From NCBI GenBank assembly GCA_019395295.1, contig CM033353.1, positions 11,871,314-11,935,313 on the forward strand: 64,000 nucleotides of DNA, read 5' to 3'. This stretch comes from Osmanthus fragrans (Eukaryota; Streptophyta; Magnoliopsida; Lamiales; Oleaceae). The notes under the pieces are model-generated. The model had not been told where the DNA came from. It saw only the letters and a program-made list of their open reading frames with translations, and made no database searches. Positions 54,570 to 64,000 of the stretch are shown piece after piece (position 1 is the stretch's first letter; the number at the start of each line of letters is the position of its first letter). The position numbers were made by a program, and so were the translations under genes.

Positions 54570-54775
54570 TTGCACTTACCGGAATTCTACAACAAATACT
54601 GGTTTATTGGTAAACATGAACCAATATCCGATAAGCCCTTGATATACGGTAAGTGTGTTAAACCTATATACGATATGCCTTTGAAATTCGGTAAGTTGCA
54701 AGCCTAAATCCGGCAAGTTGAAAACGAATCCGGTAAGCTTAAATCCGGTATTCTCTTTGAGCCAACATTCTAACA
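54570..54775 (+). repeat. CCGGTAAG repeats in the copia LTR (U5)
   Basis: At least six degenerate copies of TCCGGTAAG (for example 54643, 54690, 54710, 54730, 54744), spaced about 20-45 bp, just before the LTR end. Confidence 0.7.
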
Positions 54776-54789
54776 TGGTATCAGAGCTC
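54776..54789 (+). promoter_or_regulatory. Copia primer-binding site (initiator Met tRNA)
   Basis: TGGTATCAGAGCTC directly after the LTR end AACA. Confidence 0.92.
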
Positions 54790-54877
54790 ATATGTTCTTA
54801 GAAAGGGACCGTAAGAAGAAGAACAAAAAGGAGTATAAAGAGTAGAAAAAACCAGCAGGCAAAAGTGAGTTGGAAGA

Positions 54878-55798
54878 ATGGCATCAACAGACTTTTCAGC
54901 ACCTCTACCCTCAGCCTTCATTGGTGAAAATTACAACTTCTGGGTTGCAAAGATGAAGGCCTATTTAAAGGCTTATGACCTCTGGGAGATAACTGAAACA
55001 TGCATTGAATCTCCACCGTTGAGAGCAAATCCCACAGTTGCACAAATCAAACAACGTAGTGAAGATGTTGCCAAGAAGTTTAAAGCTTTTTCTTGCATAC
55101 AGTCTGCTATCTCAGATGCTATTTTCACAAGAATCATGACTTGTGAAATGGCAAAAGAAGCCTGGGATAGACTCAAAGAGGAATTCCAGGGAAATGAGAG
55201 AACAAGACAGATGTAAGTGCTCAATCTGAGAAGAGAGTTTGAGACCTTGAAAATGAAGGAAACAGAGATTGTGAAGGACTTTGCAGACAAGTTGATGAAA
55301 GTTGTAAATCAGATCAGGTTATTGGGAGACGATTTGCCAACAAAAAAGGTGGTGGAGAAGGTTCTGATTAGTCTACCAGAAAAGTTTGAAGCCAAGATAT
55401 CATCTCTTGAAGATTCAAGAGATCTATAAAAAATTACCTTGGCTGAACTGGTTAATGCTTTTCAAGCTACAGAGCAAAGAAGATTGATGAGAAATGAGGA
55501 ACAAACAGAAGGAGCTCTGTTTGTTAAAGGGAAATACAAAGCTCAATCAAGCCTTGGTTTGAATAAACCTCTTGCAAAGAAGAAGGAGGTTGAAGACAGC
55601 AGTAGGTCAGGAAACAAAGAGGATAAGTTTGCTCCTTGTCCTAATTGTAAAATGAAGGGCTATTCACTTAAATGGTGTTGGTACAGACCTGATGTTCAAT
55701 GCAGAGGTTGCAAACAATTCGGCCATATGGAGAAAGGTTTGCAAAAACAAAGGAAAACAAATTCAACAACAGGCCAAAATGGCAGAAAATCAGAATGA
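54878..55798 (+). pseudogene. Copia gag
   Basis: Start ATG at 54878 (MASTDFSAPLPSAFIGENY). DUF4219-type start, then UBN2 gag (FWVAKMKAYLKAYDLWE; AWDRLKEEFQGNERTRQM; LNLRREFETLKMKETE). TAA replaces Gln at 55214-55216 and Ser at about 55427-55429. The zinc-knuckle region is degraded: CPNCKMKGYSLKWC lacks the His, and CRGCKQFGHMEKGL lacks the last Cys. Inactive. Confidence 0.88.
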
Positions 55799-55799
55799 A

Positions 55800-57052
55800 A
55801 TGACTGAGGAATATTAGTTCTCTGCTATCAAGGCTTGTAGCAATGTTGATACTTGGTTATTGGATAGTGGTTGCACTCACCACTTGACTGCAGACTCCAG
55901 CATCTTTGTTGTTTTAAATGAAGCCTACAAGTCCAGAGTTAAAGTGGGAAATGGAGAATTTGTTGATGTGAAAAGCATTGGAGTGATTGCTGTTCAGACT
56001 TCAACAATTATCAAACACATACCTGATGTTCTATATGTGTCTAATATCGATCAAAATTTAGTTAGTGTAGGTCAATTACTTGAAAAAGATCATGTCTTAA
56101 TATTTAAAAATAAAGCCTGCACTATACTAGATGGAAATAGACAGGAGTTAATGACAGTTCAGATGAGGAATATGACTTTTCCCATAGATTGGAAAAATAT
56201 CACTACACATTCATGCTTAGCTGAAGAAAATGAGTTTTTTTTATGGCATAAACGATTTGGTCATGCTAGCCTTACTTCACTTAGGCAAATGTATGACTTA
56301 AATCTTGTTGAAAGCTTGCCTGAAATTAGTGATAAAGCATGTGTTTGTGATGTTTGTCAACTTGGAAAGCAAACAAGGCTACCATTTCCTAAAAATCAGT
56401 CAAAGAGGGCCACAACTAAGCTGGAAGTGGTGCATTCAGATGTGTGTGGACCAATGAGAACTACTACTTTAAATGGTAATAGGTACTTCATCATCTTTAT
56501 TGATGATTTCTCTAGAATGTCTATTTTCTAAAAGCTAAGTCTGAAGCTGCAGCTATGTTCCAAACATTCAAAAATATGGTAGAGAATGAAAGTGGTTGCA
56601 AAATCAAAGTGATAAGAACAAATAATGGAACTGAGTACAATTGCAAACAATTTGATGATTTCTGTAAAGCTGGAGGTGTTAAACATCAGTTAACTATTCC
56701 TTATACTCCTCAACAAAATGGAGTGAGTGAAAGGAAAAACAACACAATAATGGAGATGGCCAGGTGCTTATTGATAGACAAAAAAGTACCTAAAGAATTT
56801 TGGGCAGAAGCAGTTAACACAGCTGTCTATTTACTCAATCGATTGCCAACAAGGTCTTTGGAGAAAAGGACACCATATAAGGCTTGGTTTGATTCTAAAC
56901 CTGAAGTTTCACATTTAAAGGTGTTTGGGAGTGTGTGCTACACTCATATTCCTGATGCAAAGAGGGATAAACTCAGTGACATAGCTGAAATTGGAGTACT
57001 GTCGGTTATTGTAACAATGCCAAAGGTTATATGGTGTTCAATCCCTTGTTGA
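55800..57052 (+). pseudogene. Copia protease and integrase
   Basis: WLLDSGCTHHLTADSS is the protease active site. The GAG-pre-integrase domain follows (FLWHKRFGHASLTSLRQM, CDVCQLGKQTRLPF with the HHCC zinc residues). Integrase core: VVHSDVCGPM (first Asp); a frameshift near 56520-56550; IRTNNGTEYN, where the second catalytic Asp is Asn; and NGVSERKNNTIMEMARCLL (Glu). It ends with YKAWFDSKPEVSHLKVFG. Stops lie at about 55816 and 57050. Confidence 0.9.
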
Positions 57053-57762
57053 AAAAGATCATCTCTAGCAGGAATATTAAGGTGGATGAAAGTGCCACAT
57101 GGAATTGGGATGCAAATACAGTGGTCAAAATGAAAACCAGTAATGTGGTCTCACAGAATGCAGATGAATAAAGTGATGAGGGTGAAATGGAACATGATGA
57201 TAATGATGATTCAGAATCAGATGATGGCAGGGTGAAAATAAGGCCTCTAGCAGATGTCTATGCTAGATGCAATGCTGCAATTGTAGAACATGCAAACTTT
57301 GTTGAAGCCTCAAAATCGTCTAAGTGGATGGCTGCAATGAAGTAGAAAATTCTGATGATAGAAAAGAATGACACCTGAGAATTGGCTGATAGACCTTAGA
57401 ATAAGCAAGTGGTAACGACCTGGACCTTGCGCCCAAGTCGCTAGAACATACGTACTGTCCGCTTTGGGTGAGCCTGTGCCCACTTGGTTCCTCACGAATT
57501 TTTATCGCATTCTCCAGGATTCGAACTCAAGACCTCCATCATATGGGAGAATTAAGGGGAATCCTGGGGAACGCAATAGAAATTCGGAGCGGCCAAGTGG
57601 GCACAGGCTCACCTAAAGCGGACAGTACGTGTGTTCTAGCGGCTTGGGTGCAAAGTCCGGGTCGTTACACAAGTAATTGGGGTTAAGTGGGTGTACAAAA
57701 CTAAACTGAATCCTGATGGATCAGTTAACAAGTTGAAAGCAAGGTTGGTTATCAAGGGATAT
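57053..57762 (+). pseudogene. Copia integrase end and start of RT, with small insertion
   Basis: Reads NIKVDESATWNWDANT, VYARCNAAIVEHANFVEA and SKWMAAMK with stops. The small element 57411-57669 splits RPQNKQ and VIGVKWVYKTKLNPDG; SVNKLKARLVIKGY then ends at the Athila LTR. Confidence 0.88.
57411..57669. mobile_element. 259-bp element with 77-bp inverted repeats and 5-bp TSD
   Basis: Starts GGTAACGACC (TGTAACGACC before a change) and ends GGTCGTTACA, flanked by exact CAAGT (57406-57410 and 57670-57674). Arms 57411-57487 and 57593-57669 are inverted copies. The centre includes GGATTCGAACTCAAG, close to a tRNA B box. TG/CA ends and a 5-bp duplication suit a solo LTR of a very small retrotransposon, while the long TIR suits a MITE. 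It sits in the copia RT. Confidence 0.8.
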
Positions 57763-57763
57763 G

Positions 57764-59441
57764 TGATAAGTGCGGGATTTACACCTATTTATACCTTTAA
57801 ATTTAAATGATTGTAAGGTTTTCATTGATTGTTCGTCGCTTATTTTAGTTGTTTTTATTTTGTAGGCGAAAAATCGAGTCGAGTATTGATGTGAAGAATT
57901 TGCGCGAGAAAAGAGTTAAAATATTTAATATGCAAAAATTCCGAAGTTTGGCGATCATTATCATCACTTGTTGTTTGAAGTATTGTAGCTTGAGGGGATA
58001 ATTGGGGTACAAAACTTGAGAAGATAATGAAGCTGGGTCCACAAATCTGAAATAGGTGCAACATGGATTAGCATTTCACGCCATTGCTCTTGGAAGTCAA
58101 AAAATTAAGCAGCTGGAAATGTACCAGCAGATCATTAACTTAGCTGAAGTGCAGAAAATGGTAGAACTGTGCATACGCATAGCCTATAGGCATGTGCGTA
58201 CGCACGCTTGCTTGATATAGCGTGTGAAGGTAACTTGCATGTACCATGCGTACGAACAAACAAAGCCATGCGTACGCATGGTACAATTCTGGAGCAAAAC
58301 CCGGGAAAAACGCGAAGTCTGATTTTAAATGTTTTCTCGGCCCATTTTGACCTGACCTGTCTCCCAACTTCTCTACAATATAAATAGGGCATGAAAATCT
58401 GGAGGGAGCCAACCTAAGAAGAGTGAAATTTCTGGGAAAAATCTACAACATAGGGGGATTCTCGGAGAAGAAGAAGAAGAAGCCCTTTTGAGATTGAAGA
58501 TTCATTCATCCATGTTCACTTCAAAAAGCTTTTTCTTCTCTTTACGTTGATTTTCACATGTGTTGTAGTTGTACTTTGTTGGTCATTTGTATATCCATTA
58601 TGAGTGGCTAAACTTAGATGTGATTGAAGATAATTTTCGAGCCGAGAAATGAGTTTCCAATTGTTTTGTGCTATTTAGTTCTTTTGACTAATGTGATTAA
58701 TCCATTGTGTTTATTGTTTATATTGTTCTTCTCGATTATTTAGGAGCGCTACTAGATGATTGAGTAGTTTCGATATATGCTATTTTGGGATTTTTAGTAC
58801 GTAATCGCTAATTTGACCAAAACCTAGTAGCAAGTATATTTTAATTGACAGTAGTATGTAATCGCTATTCAATTGAATATTTGTGGATTAACACTTAAGT
58901 TGGTAAGCCGAGCCTTCGAGTTTGCTCTTAATTCAATTCGACTCTCTTGTTTTAATGCTTTTGTTAAATTAAATCTAGCGAGTTTATCCTAGTTTGTTTA
59001 ATGAATAGGGTTGAGTAATGAGCTTATCTTATTCAACTAAAATCTATGGTGAGTTCGAGGTAGTCGAGCCTTTGATTATTCTCGAATTGTTGTTAATCAT
59101 TTGAACGAAAATCTTTTATGAAATTGGATTGGAAAATCATTCTCGCGGTAAAGAATTATCTCCCGATCACACACTCTCTTTTGTTGATCAATCGTCTCCA
59201 TTGTTGAATTTAATTTCATTTCAAGTATCGTCATATTTTCATTTTTAATTTGTTGCTTCTTTAGTTTAACAAATCACGAACCCCATCCATTTATGTGCTC
59301 CGCCATTTATTTTCTTTTGCGCAATTAATGTAATTGAAACAATCTTCTGCGAGAAATGACCCTTACTTATCATTGTACTATTTGAACGACATTTTTAGCA
59401 AAGTAAAGAATTAATTTTCGTCGCCCCTTTGGTGGCGATCA
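57764..59441 (+). repeat. 5' LTR of Athila element 1
   Basis: Begins TGATAAGTGCGGGATTTACACC (first 20 bases diagnostic) and ends GGTGGCGATCA before the PBS. TATA box CAATATAAATAGGG at about 58377. Upstream lie four GCGTACGC-type palindromes (58155-58270). Confidence 0.82.
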
Positions 59442-59446
59442 AATTT

Positions 59447-59462
59447 TGGCGCCGTGTCGCCC
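59447..59462 (+). promoter_or_regulatory. Primer-binding site of Athila element 1
   Basis: TGGCGCCGTGTCGCCC, a changed form of the tRNA-Asp-type site found at 63818. Confidence 0.75.
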
Positions 59463-59537
59463 AATTAGTTAATTGCATTTATTTTTCTTTTTGTTGCTTT
59501 TATCTGATTTTTGTTACTTCCCTTGATCTTATAGGTT

Positions 59538-60919
59538 GTGAATGAGAAAAAAAAAACATTACACTACAATCTAAGATCAAGAAAAGAGGCCGACACGTCG
59601 AAAAGTGAAGAAGAGGATTCTCCAACAGAACTTCTAAGGAATTTGGGTATTGATTCTTCGAGTGAATCCAAACAAGTAGAACCCGAGATGGCGGATGCAA
59701 ACCGAACATTAAAGGAACTTACCGGTCCAACGGTAGTTCAACAACCTTTATGCATCCAATATCCTCCAATAGAATGAGAATTTGAGCTTAAATCCGGGAT
59801 GATCCATCTTCTTCCCACCTTCCATGGATTTGCTGGCGAAGATCCCAACTAACACTTGAAAGAATTTCGTGTTGTTTGCTTAAGCATGAAATCGACGGGA
59901 GTATCAGAAGAGCAAGTTAAATTGCAAGCATTCCCTTTCTCTCTTGCAGACACCGCAAATGAATGACTCTATTATCTACCTTTCGGACTCATCACCACAT
60001 GGAATGAGATGCAAAAGCTCTTCTTGGAAAGATATTTCCTGGCTTCAGAGGCTACAAATATTAGAAAGGAGATATGTAGCATTTGACAATCACGAGGGGA
60101 GAATTTATATGAATTTTGGGAAAGGTTTAAGATGCTTTGTGCTAGTTGCCCGAACTACCAAATAGTGAACAACTTCTTTTGCAATACTTCTATGAAGGGT
60201 TGCTCCCGATGGAAATAAGTATGATAGATGTGGTGAGTGGTGGAGCTTTAATGGACAAGATGCCGGCGGTTGCTAGAGAGTTGATAGCCAACATGGCCGC
60301 TAACTCTCAACAATTTGGGAGTAGAGTAGAAGTACCGGTTAAACAAGTGAATGAAGTGGGTGCAACTTCTCAACTTGAAAGACAATTGTCTGATCTTACA
60401 ACCATTGTGCAACAAATGGCACGCGGGTCAATGCAACAAGCTAATGTGTGCGGGATTTGTTCTATTGCGGGTCACCACACCGATACATGCCCGACACTAC
60501 AAGAGAGGACCGAGGAACAAGCAAATGCCATTGGGGAATTCCCAATGCAACAAAGGCAAAGATGTGATCCCTATTCCAACACATACAATCCTGGGTTGAG
60601 AGATCATCCCAATCTTATTTATGGAGGAAATCACTTCATAGCTCCGCAAGCTCAATTCAATCCTCCCCCGGGATTCAATCAACAAAGGCAACAACAACAA
60701 GTTCAACCTCGCCAAAAAACTCCACCTCCAAGCTCTAGTGTATCTCTCAAAGATATGGTGAAGTCCTTGGCCTCAAACACCGTGCAATTGCAACAAAATA
60801 CTATGCAATTCCAACAAGAGACCAAAACTTCAATCAAATACTTGGAGACACAAGTAAGCCAATTGGCTAGTTCGATGGGCAAGATTGAGGCTCAAGGATC
60901 GGGAAAGCTTCCTTCTTAA
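59538..60919 (+). pseudogene. Athila element 1 gag
   Basis: Opens MNEKKKTLHYNLRSRKEADT, then PTVVQQPLCIQYPPIE and a stop. Gag core in broken frames: FELKSGMIHLLPTFHGFAGE, TTWNEMQKLFLERYF, LYEFWERFKMLCASC. A longer open stretch 60146-60919 has YFYEGLLPMEISMIDVVSGG, a CGICSIAGHHTDTCP zinc knuckle, a Gln/Pro-rich linker and a C-terminal coiled segment. At least five disabling changes. Confidence 0.88.
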
Positions 60920-62077
60920 GCTATCAACCCAAGATAAAATGCCAACGCCGTAACACTTAGAAGTGGAAAAATTCTAGAGGAGGCACCAAGGAAAATGAAG
61001 GATAATGTTTAGGAGACAATGCAAAAAGAGGACTTAGCAAATGAGAAGGTGGAACATGCGATTCCAACCATGAGATCCAAGGTAAATTCTAGAGAACTCA
61101 TTTCTACTTCTGTTCCCTCTTCTCCATTTCATAGTAGATTTGCTAAATCTAAAAAAGAGGAACATGAGAAAGAAATTTTAGAGACTTTTCGCAAGGTTCA
61201 AGTGAACATACCACTTTTAGATGCCATTTATCAAGTGCCACGTTATGCTAAATTTCTTAAAGAATTGTGCACTAATAAACATAAGTTGAAAGCTAATGAA
61301 GTGGTAAGCATAGGAGAAAATGTCTCGGCGGTTTTACAAAGAAAACTCCCACCAAAATGTAAAGATCCGGGAAGTTTTACCATCCTATGCGTAATTGGTA
61401 ACACTAGGGTTGAAAAAACCATGCTAGATTTAGGAGCATCTATTAATGTCATGCTATGTTCTATTTATGCTTCACTAAATCTAGGAACAGTTAAGGAAAT
61501 CGGTGTTATCATTCAACTTGAGGATAGATCTAATGCTTTTCCAAAGGGTGTTTTGGAAGTTTAGGTTAATCAATTGATTTTTCCAGCCGATTTTTATGTT
61601 CTTGACATGCAAGATGCATCAACATCCTTATCGCCACCTTTACTCTTGGGAAGGCCATTTATAAGGACGGCTCGAACAAAGATCAATATACATGATGGTA
61701 CTTTAACAATGGAGTTCGACGGTGAGGTTATTCACTTCAACATCTTTGAAGCGATGAGGTATCCTAGTGATGTTCATTCTTGTTTCTTAATTGATATTGT
61801 GGATCCTTTAGTGCAATTTTTTTTCGACATATCACATGAAGATGCATTGAACACCACATTGATTAAAAGCATTGATGTTCATGATCTCACCGATTTGAGC
61901 AAAGATCTACAAGTCTGTGAGAACATTGTTGAGAGTGTGACATCACTTGAGACACTACCAAGTGTTCTCACGAGGTATAATCTTTCTTATATCACTTTTT
62001 CGATTTCTAAAGAGAAACTTATACCTTCGGTAATGCAAGCCCCACTTTGGAACTCAAGCATCTCCCCAAGTATTTAA
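60920..62077 (+). pseudogene. Athila element 1 protease region
   Basis: 61019-61564 and 61574-62077 are one frame split by a TAG at 61564. They read FRKVQVNIPLLDAIYQVPRY, KDPGSFTILCVIG, then the aspartic protease LDLGASINVM (the DLGAS form common in Athila), LLLGRPFIRTARTKI and TMEFDGEVIHFNIFEAMRYP. Confidence 0.88.
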
Positions 62078-62402
62078 AGTATGTATACTTGGGAGAAAGG
62101 GACATATTGCCGGTAATTATTGTGAAGAATCTTACAACTCTCCAAGAGGAGAAACTTGTTCGGTACTCAAGGATCATAAATTGGCTATTGGTTGGACAAT
62201 AGCCGACATCAAAGAGATAAGCTCATCCACGTGCATGTATCGGATATTGCTTGAGGATGAAGCTAAGCCATCGAGGGAACTACAACGTCGTTTGAATCCC
62301 CCTATGATGGAAGTAATAAAGAAGGAAATCTTGAAATTGCTAGATATTGGTATAATCTTTCCCATATCCGATAGCAATTGGGTAAGTTCGGTTCAAGTAG
62401 TT
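62078..62402 (+). pseudogene. Athila element 1, start of reverse transcriptase
   Basis: LAIGWTIADIKEISSSTCMY, RILLEDEAKPSRELQRRLNP and PMMEVIKKEILKLLDIG, ending SNWVSSVQVV exactly at the next LTR. The rest of RT lies beyond the second element. Confidence 0.9.
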
Positions 62403-64000
62403 TGATAGGAATGTAAAATGCATCATTTTCTCCAATTATTTATTACACTCGTGTGCTAAATTAATGCCAAAATGTACTCATTATGTCCATATTGTGATTT
62501 AGGTGGCAAATCAACAGATAAAGTGTAATTTGGAAGAAAAGAGTAAAAAAAAGGACCAAAATGAAAGAACACAAAAGTTCAGGGAGAGAAATCACAAATA
62601 CCCAAAAGTTTACTCAGAAGGCAAAATGAAGAATTGAAAGCTTCAAAGATCAATTGGATGAGGAAATAAGGTTTTGGAGTGAAGAAAGTTGAGAAAAGAA
62701 GTAAATAAGTGAAAAAGTGAAGGAATAGAGATGTTGAGAACCAAAACATCAAAACTGCCTAGTTTTTATAACTAAGCGGTCGCTACGCAGTTCGGGGGAA
62801 GCGGCCGCGCCCCCCAACCGAAATCCAAAGGAGGCTAAATGACTAACCTAAGCGACCGCTTGAGAATTTCGGGAAAATTACCCTATTTTTGGAAAGTGAC
62901 CAATTCATCTATGAGAGGATTTTAAACGCATTTCTTGACCTAAAAACTCGACCAGAGGACGGGAATCAGATTATTCATCATCTACCTAGTCTCTTTTTCA
63001 TCTTCTTTAGGTTTTAAATTGTTTTTCATCATGTGTAACTCAATCTTCAAGTCTTGATCGTGGAAAACGAAGCCTTGGAATCAATTTGATTATGAGATCC
63101 ACATTATTTTCAGGTTTTAATTCATGTTTTCTGGTATTAAATGTTCTTCTGCGTATATTTCTATGGATTGAATGTTTGATTGCTAGATCTTGATAGTTTT
63201 CATATTTTCCAATCTAATGCTAGATTAATCATCAAATATGTAATTGTTCGATTGATTTAATTCATGAAGCAACTAGGAATTAATAGTTCACTACATTAGG
63301 AATTTTTAATTCTTAGAAAGAACATTTGTCATGATTAAATATAATTCTCTATGATTATATTGTTATGTTCATCCATCTCTCTCATTTCCATCGCAATTGC
63401 TGAATTAAATCTTGATGCTTGTTTAGGGTTGTTTGACAATTAGGGTTAATTGAATTTCTCGTAGTTTGATTAATTATAATTAAGGAGAAATGAGATTTTT
63501 CAACCAACAATGAATGCTTAGAATATGAATTAGTATTTTTCTCGTGGATCAATGATCAATTGTGATATTCCAATGGTGGAGTGGACCTAAATCAAGGTTA
63601 GTCTTCTAATTACCTTCATAAATCCAATTTACATTGCTTTCAATTGATTTATCTACAATCCTAGTAATTTCTCACAAAATTCCCCCCATAATTGCATGCA
63701 AAGTACAACACGTTAAATCACACACTCTTCGTGGGATCGACCTTTACGCCCACTACTCCATTAATTTTAGGAGTTAAGAAACTTATTTTTTGGTGCGCAC
63801 GACAGCACGCCAAATTTTGGCGCCGTTGCCAGGGAGTGGTGCTATTTAATTCATTGTGTTTTGTTTGTTCATTTAGTTTAATTATTTCAGGAGAAAAAAA
63901 ATCATCATTTTCAATCTTTTTTTTAGGTAGTATTAATTTTTTTATTACTTTTAGGTGGAATTTTTAATTGTATTCTTTAATTTGGTTTATTTCTAGCTTA
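62403..64000 (+). mobile_element. Athila-type element 2 (5' part, runs off the window)
   Basis: LTR 62403-63812 starts TGATAGGAATGTAAAATGC and ends CACGCCA, followed by a tRNA-Asp-type PBS (TGGCGCCGTTGCCAGGGA, 63818-63835) and leader. The flank before it is TAGTT. Palindromic words AAGCGGTCGCT, AAGCGGCCGC and AAGCGACCGCTT lie at 62770-62865. No gag has begun by the edge. Confidence 0.85.
63818..63835 (+). promoter_or_regulatory. Primer-binding site of Athila element 2
   Basis: TGGCGCCGTTGCCAGGGA, complementary to the 3' end of plant tRNA-Asp as usual in Athila elements. Confidence 0.85.

Larger units (their letters stand above)
54440..57762 (+). mobile_element. Ty1/copia element, truncated by Athila insertion
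   Basis: The LTR end (…TTCTAACA, 54775) is followed at once by an initiator-Met PBS (54776-54789), gag (54878), protease-integrase (55800-57050) and the beginning of RT. Order PR-INT-RT is copia. The RT breaks off at 57762 where an Athila LTR starts, so the rest lies beyond the window. The LTR start is uncertain (TATA at about 54494). Confidence 0.85.
57764..62402 (+). mobile_element. Athila-type gypsy element 1 (interrupted)
   Basis: LTR 57764-59441, PBS at 59447, gag, protease and the first part of RT, all on plus, breaking off at 62402 where a second element is inserted. The flank before it is ATATG (57759-57763); the other copy lies outside the window. Many stops. Confidence 0.88.

Noticed and set aside
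57528..57545. tRNA gene suggested by a B-box-like sequence
   Set aside because: No cloverleaf or A box could be built around it; it belongs to the 259-bp mobile element.
58135..58412. ORFs of 85 and 90 codons in the Athila LTR
   Set aside because: Antisense to the LTR promoter and driven by the palindromes; no homologue.

Overview
The window is nuclear DNA of a flowering plant, most likely a eudicot. It is AT-rich, has intron-containing plant genes and contains most of the major plant transposon superfamilies. I cannot name the species. Only two host loci carry recognisable exons of ordinary genes: the first exon of an MFS molybdate-anion-transporter-like gene leaving the left edge (906-1056, minus), and a broken cytochrome b5 gene (exons at 45191, 53845 and 54009, plus). 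A decayed chloroplast-type RNA-binding-protein pseudogene lies at 6361-6933. Nearly everything else is mobile DNA in nested layers. No rRNA, credible tRNA or CRISPR array was seen.

Region by region. 1-7667 is intergenic DNA with a foldback MULE, a Tourist-like MITE, a hAT relic, a 357-bp tandem duplication and the RNA-binding pseudogene. 7668-14280 is one Ty3/gypsy relic (minus strand) cut by a hAT element, two solo LTRs and a MITE. About 15.1-24.1 kb is a large MULE of the Kaonashi (KI) type. It has a MuDR-like transposase on plus and, convergent to it, a DUF1985/Ulp1-protease gene on minus. Its non-coding DNA is filled with a TGTGACC motif whose orientation flips in the middle. 24.1-29.3 kb holds MITEs, two hAT elements with perfect 8-bp target duplications, an LTR fragment and a second gypsy relic.

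29283-40792 is a solo LTR whose TATA box is split by an almost full-length Tekay/Del-type chromovirus (29596-39593, minus). That element has both LTRs, primer-binding site, gag, protease, RT, RNase H, integrase, chromodomain and an extra ORF upstream of gag. 41781-43284 is an inverted solo LTR of the same family as the split one. 43429-44864 is a second long-TIR MULE, about 120 bp from the cytochrome b5 TATA box. Intron 1 of the cytochrome b5 gene has grown to about 8.6 kb by insertion of a deleted gypsy element (45882-51808), itself carrying a solo Tekay LTR (48401-51052). The right end is a same-orientation chain: a copia element (ending at 57762) interrupted by an Athila-type gypsy (57764), interrupted in its RT by a second Athila-type element (62403) that runs off the window.

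The insertion order can be read from target-site duplications, many still exact. Most element ORFs carry nonsense codons of the C-to-T/G-to-A type and are probably dead. The most unusual structures are the polarity-switching motif array of the KI-MULE, the hairpin arrays and long ORFs inside the Tekay LTR leader, and the extra ORF before the Tekay gag.
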